Part shown: one piece after another, positions 16,445-26,825 of the stretch
How positions within the stretch are numbered: the stretch's first letter is position 1
How the letters are laid out: each line of letters begins with the position of its first letter
Assembly: GCF_900187425.1 (NCBI RefSeq)
Contig: NZ_FYDJ01000013.1
Span: 62,001-126,000, forward strand
Direction of reading: 5' to 3'
Length of the DNA: 64,000 nt
Origin: Pseudomonas sp. Irchel s3h14
Lineage (GTDB): Bacteria; Pseudomonadota; Gammaproteobacteria; Pseudomonadales; Pseudomonadaceae
Translations under genes and position numbers: made by a program
The notes under the pieces: generated by a model
Told to the model about the DNA's origin: nothing
Seen by the model: the letters and a program-made list of their open reading frames with translations, nothing else
Database searches by the model: none

Positions 16445-17740
16445 ATGCTGGAAAGGCTGTTTCAACTCAAGGCACATAACACCAACGTGCGGACCGAGAT
16501 TCTGGCGGGCTTCACGACCTTTTTGGCCATGGCCTACATTCTGTTCGTCAACCCGAGCATCCTCGGCGAGACCGGCATGGACAAGGGTGCGGTGTTTGTC
16601 GCCACCTGTCTGGCAGCCGCCATCGGCTCTGCGACCATGGGCCTGATCGCCAACTACCCGATCGCCCTCGCACCGGGCATGGGCCTGAACGCCTTCTTCA
16701 CTTACACCGTGGTCCTGAACATGGGCCACACCTGGCAAGTAGCGCTGGGCGCGGTGTTCATCTCGGCGGTGATGTTTTTCCTGCTGTCGATCTTCCGCAT
16801 TCGCGAATGGATCATCAACAGCATCCCACTGGCGCTACGCTCGGCGATTGCCGCTGGTATCGGCCTGTTCCTGGCCCTGATCGCCCTGCATAACGCGGGC
16901 ATCGTGGTGAGCAACCCGGCCACCATGGTTGGCCTCGGCGATTTGAAACAACCGGCCCCAATCCTCGCGACCCTCGGCTTTGCCCTGATTGTGGCGCTCG
17001 AAGCGCTTAAAGTGCGCGGCGCGGTACTGATCGGCATTCTGACGGTGACCATCGTTTCGATCGTGATGGGCTTCACCCCGTTCGGCGGCGTAATGTCGAT
17101 GCCACCGTCCCTGGCCCCGACCTTCCTGCAACTGGACATCATGGGCGCCCTGGACATCGGTCTGGTCAGCGTGATCTTCGCCTTCCTGTTCGTCGATCTG
17201 TTCGACAACTCCGGCACCCTGATCGGCGTCGCCAAGCGCGCGGGCCTGATGGGCAAGGACGGCCACATGCCGAAAATGGGTCGCGCCCTGATCGCCGACA
17301 GTACCGCGGCCATGGCCGGTTCGCTGCTGGGCACGTCGACCACCACCAGCTACATCGAATCCGCAGCCGGCGTGAGTGCTGGTGGCCGCACCGGCCTGAC
17401 CGCCGTTGTCGTGGCGATTCTGTTCCTGTTGGCGCTGTTTTTCTCGCCATTGGCGGCCAGCGTTCCAGCCTTTGCGACCGCGCCTGCACTGCTGTTCGTC
17501 GCAGTACTGATGACATCCGGCCTGGCGGAAATAGACTGGGACGACATCACCGTCGCCGCACCGGTCGTGGTCACTGCTCTGGCCATGCCATTCACTTATT
17601 CCATCGCCAACGGCATCGCCTTCGGTTTCATCTCCTGGACCGCAATCAAGTTGCTGTCCGGTCGCGGCCGTGAGCTGAACTCGGCACTGGTGATTCTGTC
17701 GATTCTGTTCGTGATCAAGTTGGGTTGGTTCAACGCATGA
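16445..17740 (+). CDS. NCS2/AzgA-family purine permease (adenine or guanine/hypoxanthine)
   Basis: A 431-residue proton-coupled purine importer with about 13-14 membrane segments. AzgA-group hallmarks are the opening LKAHNTNVRTEILAGFTTFL, the half-helix motif ALAPGMGLNAFFTY (about 77-90) and the second one GSLLGTSTTTSYIESAAG (about 297-314), where the glutamate takes part in substrate binding. It overlaps the trmA start by ATGA, indicating translational coupling. Which purine it prefers cannot be decided from sequence alone. Confidence 0.9.
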   Translation: MLERLFQLKAHNTNVRTEILAGFTTFLAMAYILFVNPSILGETGMDKGAVFVATCLAAAIGSATMGLIANYPIALAPGMGLNAFFTYTVVLNMGHTWQVALGAVFISAVMFFLLSIFRIREWIINSIPLALRSAIAAGIGLFLALIALHNAGIVVSNPATMVGLGDLKQPAPILATLGFALIVALEALKVRGAVLIGILTVTIVSIVMGFTPFGGVMSMPPSLAPTFLQLDIMGALDIGLVSVIFAFLFVDLFDNSGTLIGVAKRAGLMGKDGHMPKMGRALIADSTAAMAGSLLGTSTTTSYIESAAGVSAGGRTGLTAVVVAILFLLALFFSPLAASVPAFATAPALLFVAVLMTSGLAEIDWDDITVAAPVVVTALAMPFTYSIANGIAFGFISWTAIKLLSGRGRELNSALVILSILFVIKLGWFNA

Positions 17741-18816
17741 CTTTTGATTCCCAGGCATACGCCGTTCAGCTCGAAGAGAAGGTCACGCGCCTGCGTGACC
17801 TGTTGGCCCCGTTCGGTGCGCCAGAACCTGCGGTATTCGACTCGCCGCTGAAAAACTTCCGCCTGCGCGCCGAATTCCGCTTGTGGCGCGAAGCCGGCGA
17901 GCGTCACTACGCGATGTTTTCCCTGGAAGACAAACGCACGCCGATCCTGATCGAAGAATTCCCGATCGCCAGCCTGCGCATCAACGAGTTGATGCCGCAG
18001 CTGAAGGCGGCGTGGCAAGCCAGTGCAGCCCTGAGCCACAAGCTGTTCCAGGTGGAGTTCCTGACGACCCTGGCCGGCGATGCGATGATCACGCTGTGCT
18101 ATCACCGCCCGCTGGACGAGCACTGGCACGCGGCAGCGTCGAAACTGGCAGCTGACCTGAATGTCAGCATCATCGGCCGCTCCAAGGGCAAACGCGAAGT
18201 GATCGGTCACGATTACGTGGTCGAGCAGATGGACGTCGGCGGTCGCACCTTCAGCTATCGCCAGCCGGAAGGCGCGTTCACCCAGCCCAACGGCACCGTG
18301 AACCAGAAGATGCTCAACTGGGCTTACGACTCACTCGGCGATCGCTCCGACGATTTGCTGGAGCTGTATTGCGGCAACGGCAACTTCACCTTGCCGCTCG
18401 CGACGCGCGTGCGCAAAGTGCTGGCCACCGAAATCAGCAAGGCGTCGGTCAATGCCGCATTGAGCAATCTCAGCGAAAACGCTGTGGATAACGTCACCCT
18501 GGTGCGTTTGTCCGCCGAGGAGCTGACCGAAGCCCTGAACGAAGTTCGTCCTTTCCGTCGTCTGCACGGTATCGATCTGAAGAGCTACGAGTTCGGTAGC
18601 GTCTTCGTCGATCCACCTCGCGCCGGTATGGATCCGGACACCTGCGAGCTGACCCGTCGCTTCGACAACATCCTCTACATCTCCTGCAACCCGGAAACCC
18701 TGGCGGCCAACATCGCCCAGTTGCACGACACCCATCGCATCACCCGATGCGCAATGTTCGACCAGTTCCCGTGGACCCACCACATGGAATCCGGGGTGTT
18801 GTTGACCCGCCGGTAA
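17737..18816 (+). CDS. trmA: tRNA (uracil-5-)-methyltransferase TrmA
   Basis: TrmA makes ribothymidine at position 54 of the T-loop in tRNA. The 359-residue protein has the SAM motif ELYCGNGNFTLP (about 209-220), the catalytic cysteine in LYISCNPETL (about 319) and the general-base glutamate in HHMESGVLL near the C-terminus. Its ATG overlaps the permease stop codon; a frame extension four codons upstream is unlikely to be used. A terminator follows 22 bp downstream. Confidence 0.96.
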   Translation: MTFDSQAYAVQLEEKVTRLRDLLAPFGAPEPAVFDSPLKNFRLRAEFRLWREAGERHYAMFSLEDKRTPILIEEFPIASLRINELMPQLKAAWQASAALSHKLFQVEFLTTLAGDAMITLCYHRPLDEHWHAAASKLAADLNVSIIGRSKGKREVIGHDYVVEQMDVGGRTFSYRQPEGAFTQPNGTVNQKMLNWAYDSLGDRSDDLLELYCGNGNFTLPLATRVRKVLATEISKASVNAALSNLSENAVDNVTLVRLSAEELTEALNEVRPFRRLHGIDLKSYEFGSVFVDPPRAGMDPDTCELTRRFDNILYISCNPETLAANIAQLHDTHRITRCAMFDQFPWTHHMESGVLLTRR

Positions 18817-18838
18817 TTGCCAGCGCCAGATACAAATC

Positions 18839-18862
18839 AGCCGTCATCACGACGGCTTTTTT
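18839..18862 (+). terminator. Rho-independent terminator of trmA
   Basis: AGCCGTC and GACGGCT form a stem with an ATCAC loop, followed by six Ts. Confidence 0.93.
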
Positions 18863-18870
18863 GTGCGTGC

Positions 18871-19317
18871 TTAAAGGGTGATATCTGTCTTGCGCGGGCG
18901 CCCGCCCTTACGGCCATTGGCCCGCGCGGCCTCAGCCTTGGCGGCACTGCTTTGGCGACCATTGCGTGAGGCGATGACCGACGCGGCCATGTCCATCAGC
19001 GGCTTGCTGGCCGAAACCATCCCGGCGATGGAGACCTGCAGATCCTTGCCCTCGTGGCAAAGGGCTGTCCCGGAAAAGCCGACTTTCAGGTCTGCGAAAT
19101 CCTCGACGTCGAAATCATCGAACTCCGGATAGTGCTGCACGGGCAACAGCACGCCACTGCCATCAATGAAATTGACCGCCAGGCACGGTTCCACAAAAGT
19201 CACCGAAGTCGCCCGCAGACCGCCTTTGTGGCGCACTTGGCCACGCTGGATGGCTTCATCCAGCACGGCTTCGGTTACGGGCCGATCCACCAACATTTTT
19301 GCTGTTATCGTTTTCAT
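18871..19317 (-). CDS. DUF2442 protein, putative antitoxin-like partner
   Basis: A 148-residue protein with a DUF2442 domain in the N-terminal half (ATSVTFVEPCLAVNFIDGSGVLLPV) and a basic C-terminal tail with GRKGGRPRK, an AT-hook-like DNA-binding signature. It overlaps the upstream DUF4160 gene by 4 bp. DUF4160/DUF2442 pairs recur in bacterial genomes and have been suggested as type II toxin-antitoxin modules; here the DNA-binding tail suits an antitoxin. No activity can be proven from the sequence. Confidence 0.75.
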   Translation of the reverse strand: MKTITAKMLVDRPVTEAVLDEAIQRGQVRHKGGLRATSVTFVEPCLAVNFIDGSGVLLPVQHYPEFDDFDVEDFADLKVGFSGTALCHEGKDLQVSIAGMVSASKPLMDMAASVIASRNGRQSSAAKAEAARANGRKGGRPRKTDITL

Positions 19318-19742
19318 AGTTCGATCTCCACGCCCCCCGGAACGCCCATCAGCGCCAGTAGGGTCTTGTTCGTCTCGGGCTCATAGCAAGCCGAGCCAAT
19401 CATGCAGGTCGTACTGGCGACCCTTTTTACCACCACGACTTCGCTGGTTTGCCAGTCCCATATCTGATGATCGAGGCAGACCGTGTGCAGCTTGTCCCAC
19501 CAGATACACCGAGCGCGGCGCAAATGAGCGGGTTGTCCGAGCGCGTGACGCAACCCTTCCAGCACCGCCACAGGTGGCCTGCGAGAATGAGGAACCACGT
19601 CCCACAGCTCGACACTGTTGTGCCAGAAGCTGAATTTGAAGCGCGCACTCCAGGTTCCGGCATCCACATGTGCATGCGGCGGGCAGTGCTCATCGCGCAA
19701 CATGATCACCATTGAAAACCCTTTGTAGCTGAATAATCTCAT
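19314..19742 (-). CDS. DUF4160 protein, putative toxin-like partner
   Basis: The first 25-40 residues carry the DUF4160 hallmark HCPPHAHV (about residues 19-26) after FSMVIMLRDE. The protein is 142 residues, longer than most stand-alone DUF4160 proteins (about 80), with a tryptophan-rich second half (IWWDKLHTVCLDHQIWDW) that could be a second domain. It is translationally coupled to the DUF2442 gene by a 4-bp overlap. Toxin activity is an inference from the pairing only. Confidence 0.72.
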   Translation of the reverse strand: MRLFSYKGFSMVIMLRDEHCPPHAHVDAGTWSARFKFSFWHNSVELWDVVPHSRRPPVAVLEGLRHALGQPAHLRRARCIWWDKLHTVCLDHQIWDWQTSEVVVVKRVASTTCMIGSACYEPETNKTLLALMGVPGGVEIEL

Positions 19743-20018
19743 GCTAACCCATCCGTTAGGTTAATGAGCCCGAAGACCCGACATTCCCTGGAAAATCCGA
19801 TAACTGGCGCTGAGCATTCGATCAGCCATCCGCCATTGAGCCTAGCGCCAAGGCCTTCATCAGGACGGCGGATGACGGCGCAAATTGGTAAGCAATCCTT
19901 TCACCGCCTCCACAAAAATGATGGTGAAATCGGCACGGGCCAAGTAAACCTCCGCCTCGGCAATTTCATCTACAGTGGCGAAATTCAGTCCTTCATTTGA
20001 TCCCCGGTGTAATCAATC
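19743..20018. other. Spacer before the LysR gene, no gene seen
   Basis: About 276 bp between divergently transcribed genes. A 78-codon frame at 19764 has neither a ribosome site nor a recognisable product. No clear promoter or palindrome was seen. Confidence 0.4.
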
Positions 20019-20930
20019 ATGCAGCGACAATTCGACGATCTTCAGCTGGGCAGCATCGAACTGTTTTGTCTGGCTGCCGAGGCTGGCAGCTTTACCGCCG
20101 CCGCGCTGGTGGCTGGCGTGACGCCGGCAGCCGTGAGCCGCTCGGTGTCGCGCATGGAGGAACGCCTGGGCGTGCGGTTGTTCGCCCGCACCACCCGCAG
20201 CGTCAAACTGACCGACAGTGGTCGGCGGTATTACGAGGAATGTCGTCAGGCGCTGGCGCAACTGGTTGAGGCCCAACGTGAGGTCATGGGCCAGCAGCAA
20301 CAGCCTTCCGGCACCTTGCGCATCAGCATTCCCACCACCTACGCCCATCACCGGATTTTGCCGTTGTTGCCGGCATTTCGGGCTCGCTTTCCGGCGGTGA
20401 AGGTCGAGTCGCATATCAGCAATCGCAACATCGATTTCGTCGGTGAAGGTTATGACATGGCGATCCGCGTGCGGGCGATTCCGGATTCCGGTCTGATCGC
20501 CCGACAGTTGGAAGACGCCGCGCTGGTGATGATTGCCAGTCCTGACTACCTGAAGCACGCGGGCATTCCACAAACGCTGGACGATCTCAAACAACACGAG
20601 TGCATCCAGTACGAATTGCCCAGCAGCGGTAGGCGGATTGCCTGGCTGTTCAACGACAATGGCGTGCACCGGGAGATTCTGGCCGAGGGCAATCTCAGTT
20701 GCTCCGACGACGTACTGGGCGGCGTGACCTTGGCCAAACACGGGGCGGGACTGTTTCAGACCTATCGTTTCATCGTCGAAAACGAACTGGCCGATGGCTC
20801 GCTGGTGGAAGTGCTCAAGCCTTATGGCGGACGCTCGCGACCGTTCACTCTGCTCTACCCGCAAACTCGCCATATGCCGCTGCGCTTAAGGGCGTTCATC
20901 GATTTTCTGGTGGAGCATCTGCCCCGCTGA
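20019..20930 (+). CDS. LysR-family transcriptional regulator
   Basis: A 303-residue LTTR. The winged HTH spans about residues 10-68 (AAEAGSFTAAALVAGVTPAAVSRSVSRMEERLG, 33 residues with the recognition helix in VSRSVSRMEE) and the periplasmic-binding-like effector domain starts near RISIPTTYAHH. It is the CrgA/AaeR-like subgroup (RLFARTTRSVKLTDSG). It lies 141 bp upstream of aroQ in the same direction, but the aroQ promoter in that gap carries a separate TetR-like operator, so its role in quinate use is uncertain. Confidence 0.85.
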   Translation: MQRQFDDLQLGSIELFCLAAEAGSFTAAALVAGVTPAAVSRSVSRMEERLGVRLFARTTRSVKLTDSGRRYYEECRQALAQLVEAQREVMGQQQQPSGTLRISIPTTYAHHRILPLLPAFRARFPAVKVESHISNRNIDFVGEGYDMAIRVRAIPDSGLIARQLEDAALVMIASPDYLKHAGIPQTLDDLKQHECIQYELPSSGRRIAWLFNDNGVHREILAEGNLSCSDDVLGGVTLAKHGAGLFQTYRFIVENELADGSLVEVLKPYGGRSRPFTLLYPQTRHMPLRLRAFIDFLVEHLPR

Positions 20931-20994
20931 AAAGCCGAAACTGTCCGATCACCGCACACATTAACCCTGAGAACCGCCTCATCAATTGACCAAA

Positions 20995-21014
20995 TTAACC
21001 AGCTAGTACAATTT
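20995..21014 (+). promoter_or_regulatory. Proposed TetR operator over the aroQ promoter
   Basis: TTAACCAGCTAGTACAATTT matches the element before quiC at 16 of 20 positions. It covers a -10-like TACAAT at 21007 and follows a -35-like TTGACC at 20986, so a bound repressor would block RNA polymerase. The adjacent TetR gene is the likely binder (inference). Confidence 0.65.
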
Positions 21015-21071
21015 ATCTCCACAGGCTGAAACCCTCGGCCAATGCCAAAAATAATAAGTGGAGATACCCCG

Positions 21072-21512
21072 ATGCCCCCTATCGTTCTGGTGCTCAACGG
21101 CCCGAATCTGAACCTGCTCGGCACCCGTGAACCGGCGACTTACGGCCACGAAACCCTGGCTGACATCTCAGCCTTGTGCGGTCGTGCCGCCGAAGAGTTC
21201 GGCCTGGCGGTTGAGTTTCGCCAGACCAATCATGAAGGCGAACTGCTCGACTGGATTCACGCCGCACGCGGCCGTTGCGCCGGGATCGTCATCAACCCGG
21301 CCGCCTGGACCCACACCTCGGTCGCGATCCGCGATGCGTTGGTCGCCAGCGAATTGCCGGTGATCGAAGTCCACCTGTCCAACGTCCATGCCCGCGAGCC
21401 CTTCCGCCACCACTCTTTTGTGTCGGCCATTGCCACGGCGGTGATGGCCGGTTTCGGCAGCCACGGCTATCGCCTGGCACTGGAGCATTTCAGCCAACGT
21501 TTGAAGGGGTGA
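21072..21512 (+). CDS. aroQ: 3-dehydroquinate dehydratase, type II
   Basis: Catalyses 3-dehydroquinate to 3-dehydroshikimate. The 146-residue type II enzyme shows the P-loop-like opening NGPNLNLLGTREPATYG with the catalytic tyrosine (about residue 23), the flexible arginine loop FRQTNHEGEL, and the HLSNVHAREPFRHHS block. A typical GAYTHTS motif appears as AAWTHTS. The ATG at 21072 with GGAG upstream is preferred over one ten codons earlier. Position beside a quinate/shikimate dehydrogenase, quiC and a TetR gene indicates a catabolic copy; the genome should hold another aroQ for aromatic amino acid synthesis. Confidence 0.94.
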   Translation: MPPIVLVLNGPNLNLLGTREPATYGHETLADISALCGRAAEEFGLAVEFRQTNHEGELLDWIHAARGRCAGIVINPAAWTHTSVAIRDALVASELPVIEVHLSNVHAREPFRHHSFVSAIATAVMAGFGSHGYRLALEHFSQRLKG

Positions 21513-21517
21513 ACGCC

Positions 21518-22372
21518 GTGACTCAGACCAACGCTGTACTGGCCGGACTGATCGGCGCCGGCATCCAGGCTTCTCGCACACCGGCATTGCACGAGCATGA
21601 AGGTGATGCCCAGGGCTTGCGTTACCTCTATCGCCTGATCGATCTGGACCCGTTGAAACTCGACAGCGGCGCCCTGTCCGACCTGTTGATAGCCGCCGAG
21701 CGGATGAACTTCACTGGCCTGAACATCACCTTTCCGTGCAAGCAGACGATCATCCCGCTGCTCGACGAGTTGTCACCAGAGGCCCGAGGCATTGGGGCGG
21801 TGAACACGGTCGTGCTGAAGGACGGCAAACGCATCGGCCACAACACCGATTGCCTGGGGTTCGCCGAGGGTTTTCGTCGTGGCTTGAAGGGTGTTGCCCT
21901 TGAGCGCGTCGTGCAAATGGGCGCCGGTGGCGCTGGCGCGGCAGTGGCCCATGCCCTATTGAGTGAAGGCGTACAGCTGCTGAACATTTTCGACGTGGAG
22001 ATCAGCCGTGCCCAGAGTCTGGCGGACAATCTCAATCAACATTTCGGCGTCGGCCGGGCTGTGGCGGGCCATGACTTGCCGAGCACCCTGGCTCAGGCTG
22101 ACGGTCTGGTAAACACCACCCCCATGGGCATGAAAAAACTGCCGGGCATGCCAGTGCCGGTGGAGCTGCTTCGAGGTGAATTGTGGGTGGCGGAGATTGT
22201 TTACTTCCCGCTGGAAACCGAACTGCTGCGCAACGCCCGCGCGTTGGGTTGCCGCACGCTGGATGGCGGCAACATGGCCGTGTTTCAGGCGGTGAAGGCG
22301 TTTGAGTTGTTCAGCGGCGTGGTGCCGGATGCGCAGCGGATGCTGGAACATTTTCAGAGCATGAATGGCTGA
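21518..22372 (+). CDS. Quinate/shikimate dehydrogenase (AroE family, catabolic type)
   Basis: A 284-residue NAD(P)-dependent dehydrogenase of the shikimate dehydrogenase family. The substrate-side motif is SRTPALHEHEG (about 15-25), as in actinobacterial quinate/shikimate dehydrogenases (QsuD type), rather than the SxSP motif of biosynthetic AroE. Catalytic lysine in NITFPCKQ (about 73), aspartate in HNTDCLGFAEGF (about 109), dinucleotide motif GAGGAGAAVAHAL (about 133-145) and ETLDGG-like TLDGGNMAVFQA are present. The start is GTG at 21518 or 21509; both follow aroQ by under 10 bp, implying an operon. Expected to oxidise quinate or shikimate for growth. Confidence 0.88.
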   Translation: MTQTNAVLAGLIGAGIQASRTPALHEHEGDAQGLRYLYRLIDLDPLKLDSGALSDLLIAAERMNFTGLNITFPCKQTIIPLLDELSPEARGIGAVNTVVLKDGKRIGHNTDCLGFAEGFRRGLKGVALERVVQMGAGGAGAAVAHALLSEGVQLLNIFDVEISRAQSLADNLNQHFGVGRAVAGHDLPSTLAQADGLVNTTPMGMKKLPGMPVPVELLRGELWVAEIVYFPLETELLRNARALGCRTLDGGNMAVFQAVKAFELFSGVVPDAQRMLEHFQSMNG

Positions 22373-22408
22373 ACGAATGTGGCGAGGGGGCAATCCCCTC
22401 ACCCCACA

Positions 22409-23086
22409 TCAGGCCTGCAGATAGCGCAAAACCGACTCGCAAATCATCTCGCGATGACGCTGCTTGATGCTTTCGTCCGGCAAGTCGATCTGAAAGATCT
22501 CACCGAAGGTATGGCGGTTCGACACGCGATAGAAGCAGAACGAGCTGATCAGCAGATGCACATCCAACGGCTCGAGCCCCGCGCGGAACACACCGTCCTC
22601 AGCACCGCGACGCAAAATCTCGCCCAGTGAATCGAGGATGGTGTTGTTCATCGCCTTGATCGCATCGGAGCGCTTCACGTATTCAGCGTTGTGAATGTTC
22701 TCGATGCTGACGATACGCACAAAATCGACGTTGTGATCATGGTGGTCGAAAGTGAATTCCACCAGCCGCCGAATCGCTTCCACCGGCGCCAGTTCGGTCA
22801 GGTGCAGACGGTTTTCGGTGCTGCGAATATCGCCGTAGAGTTTCTCCAGCACCTCGATGTAGAGCTGTTCCTTACTGCCGAAGTAGTAATAGATCATGCG
22901 TTTGGAGGTGTGGATGCGCTCGGCGATCGCATCGACGCGAGCGCCGGAAAGCCCCTGCTGGACGAACTCGACAATTGCCTCTTGAAGGATGTTCTCGCGG
23001 GTCTTTTCCGGGTTGTTCTTGCGACTCTTGCGCGGCTCGACAATCGGCTCGTCGGGCGCTGCGGAGAGTTCTGAAGTTATCGTCAT
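22409..23086 (-). CDS. TetR-family regulator of the quinate/shikimate locus
   Basis: A 225-residue one-component repressor. The N-terminal HTH (about 30-75) includes AIVEFVQQGLSGARVDAIAERIHTSK in two halves and the conserved YYYFGSKEQLY; the C-terminal ligand domain starts near residue 90. It is convergent with the dehydrogenase gene and 102 bp downstream of quiC in the same direction, so it may be cotranscribed with quiC. Near-identical elements at the aroQ and quiC promoters make it the best candidate repressor, with an intermediate such as 3-dehydroshikimate or protocatechuate as inducer (inference). Confidence 0.88.
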   Translation of the reverse strand: MTITSELSAAPDEPIVEPRKSRKNNPEKTRENILQEAIVEFVQQGLSGARVDAIAERIHTSKRMIYYYFGSKEQLYIEVLEKLYGDIRSTENRLHLTELAPVEAIRRLVEFTFDHHDHNVDFVRIVSIENIHNAEYVKRSDAIKAMNNTILDSLGEILRRGAEDGVFRAGLEPLDVHLLISSFCFYRVSNRHTFGEIFQIDLPDESIKQRHREMICESVLRYLQA

Positions 23087-23188
23087 TGCGGGCTCACGGC
23101 CATCACTGCACAGGTTGGCGATTATGGGCCGCGCCGCACAGTGAAGGAAGCCGCGCGGCAGCGGTTTGTACCCGTGTTTACGATTTTC

Positions 23189-25090
<1,902 letters not shown>

Positions 25091-25142
25091 ATTTCGACTC
25101 CCGGTGGTGGAGACAATCTTGTTATCGACATCGCACGCTTCG

Positions 25143-25210
25143 TGTAGGAGCACGGCTTGCCGGCGATGGCGATCTCAAGGGCGCCATCGCCGGCAAGCCG
25201 TGCTCCTACA
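25143..25210. repeat. REP-like palindrome, type B
   Basis: A perfect hairpin: TGTAGGAGCACGGCTTGCCG and its reverse complement with GGCGATGGCG/CGCCATCGCC at the inner stem. It sits in the 5' region of quiC between the promoter element at 25267 and the start codon, so quiC mRNA should begin with this hairpin. Confidence 0.92.
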
Positions 25211-25266
25211 GGGACCGCGTTTTTGTTGAAGTGAATTATTGGCTGCAAGACCCCGCACAGCAATTC

Positions 25267-25286
25267 AAAGTGTACTACCCGGTTAG
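25267..25286 (-). promoter_or_regulatory. Proposed TetR operator over the quiC promoter
   Basis: On the minus strand the sequence CTAACCGGGTAGTACACTTT matches the aroQ element at 16 of 20 positions and in the same direction relative to transcription. TACACT within it suits a -10 box. It lies about 180 bp before quiC and 154 bp before the divergent carrier gene, which it may also control. Confidence 0.62.
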
Positions 25287-25439
25287 TTTTGCGTGCGATT
25301 ATCGAACACAATGGCCCTTGGCGAATTGACGATTTTTCGTCCACTGCGCAACATCAACACCACATCGGGTCCGGCCGTGAACAACAGGACCCGGTTACCA
25401 AAGACCCAGAACACCACATAAAAATAATCGGTGGCCTAC

Positions 25440-26780
25440 ATGACTCCTTCTCAAAGCTCTCCCGTGGAGCGTTCCTCCATGACTCCTGCCACTGGCGGCA
25501 TCGGCGACAAGATCCGCGGCGCCATGGCGGTCGGCAAAACCCGTTGGGGCATGCTGGCGCTGGTGTTCTTCGCCACCACCCTGAACTACATTGACCGCGC
25601 CGCACTGGGCGTCATGCAGCCTATCCTCGCCAAGGAAATGAGCTGGACGGCGATGGACTACGCCAACATCAACTTCTGGTTCCAGGTCGGCTACGCCATC
25701 GGTTTCGTGCTGCAAGGCCGGTTGATCGACCGGGTCGGCGTCAAGCGCGTGTTCTTCTTCGCCGTGCTGCTCTGGAGCCTGGCGACCGGCGCCCATGGCC
25801 TGGCCACGTCGGCCGTCGGCTTCATGGTCTGCCGATTCATTCTGGGTCTGACGGAAGCCGCCAACTACCCGGCGTGCGTGAAGACCACCCGGCTGTGGTT
25901 CCCGGCCGGCGAACGCGCCGTGGCCACCGGCATCTTCAACGCCGGGACCAACGTCGGTGCGATGTTCACCCCTATGTTGTTGCCGCTGATCCTGCATGTC
26001 TGGGGCTGGCAGGCCGCGTTCCTGTGCATGGCGTCACTGGGCGGGATCTGGTTGCTGTTCTGGGGCTTGAAGTACTTCAACCCGGAAGATCACCCGAGCG
26101 TTAAACAATCGGAACTGGATTACATCCAGAAGGAAGTAGAGCCGGAACAATCCCGCGTACCGTTCTCGAAAATCCTGCGCATGCGTGGCACCTGGGCCTT
26201 CGCCCTGGCTTACTCGATCACCGCGCCGGTGTTCTGGTTCTACCTCTACTGGCTGCCGCCGTTCCTCAATCAGCAATACAACCTGGGAATCAACGTGACC
26301 CAGATGGGTATCCCGCTGATCATCATCTACCTCACTGCCGATTTCGGCAGCGTCGGCGGCGGGATCCTGTCCTCGTTCCTGATCGGCCGAGGGGTCAACC
26401 CGATCAAGGCGCGACTGATGTCCATGTTCCTGTTCGCCTGTTGCATCATCGGCGTGATCATGGCTGCCGGCTCAAGCAACCTGTGGGTCGCCGTGTTCGC
26501 CATCTCCCTGGCCATCGGTGCGCACCAGGCCTGGACCGCGAACATCTGGAGCCTGGTGATGGACTACACGCCTAAACACATGATGAGTACCGTGTTCGGC
26601 TTCGGTGGCATGTGTGCGGCCATCGGCGGGATGTTCATGACCCAGTTGGTCGGCCACATTCTGACGATCACCAACAACAACTACACCGTGCTGTTCACCA
26701 TGATTCCGGCGATGTACTTCATCGCGCTGATCTGGATGTACTTCATGGCACCGCGCAAGATTCCGACCGTCACCCCGTAA
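25440..26780 (+). CDS. MFS carrier of the anion:cation symporter family, probably quinate/shikimate uptake
   Basis: A 446-residue, 12-span transporter. TM1 has FFATTLNYIDRAALGVM (about 42-58), the ACS-family signature with the charged IDR, and TM4-5 contain GLTEAANYPACVKTTRLWFP (about 137-156), as in hexuronate, glucarate and aromatic acid symporters. Its place next to quiC and sharing its regulatory spacer makes quinate or shikimate the likely cargo. The start could also be the ATG at 25479, which has the better GTGGAG ribosome site; the difference is 13 residues of non-membrane tail. Confidence 0.88.
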   Translation: MTPSQSSPVERSSMTPATGGIGDKIRGAMAVGKTRWGMLALVFFATTLNYIDRAALGVMQPILAKEMSWTAMDYANINFWFQVGYAIGFVLQGRLIDRVGVKRVFFFAVLLWSLATGAHGLATSAVGFMVCRFILGLTEAANYPACVKTTRLWFPAGERAVATGIFNAGTNVGAMFTPMLLPLILHVWGWQAAFLCMASLGGIWLLFWGLKYFNPEDHPSVKQSELDYIQKEVEPEQSRVPFSKILRMRGTWAFALAYSITAPVFWFYLYWLPPFLNQQYNLGINVTQMGIPLIIIYLTADFGSVGGGILSSFLIGRGVNPIKARLMSMFLFACCIIGVIMAAGSSNLWVAVFAISLAIGAHQAWTANIWSLVMDYTPKHMMSTVFGFGGMCAAIGGMFMTQLVGHILTITNNNYTVLFTMIPAMYFIALIWMYFMAPRKIPTVTP

Positions 26781-26792
26781 ACCCCCTCCCCC

Positions 26793-26816
26793 GGCAGGCC
26801 TGATTCCAGGCCTGCC
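26793..26816. terminator. Bidirectional hairpin between convergent transporter genes
   Basis: GGCAGGCCTG and CAGGCCTGCC form a perfect 10-bp stem with an ATTC loop, just after the MFS stop and before the EamA stop. There is no T run, so it is a weak or factor-assisted terminator. Confidence 0.6.
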
Positions 26817-26825
26817 CTGCTGCTC

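Noticed and set aside
19764..20000. 78-codon frame upstream of the LysR gene
   Set aside because: No homologous feature and no translation signal.
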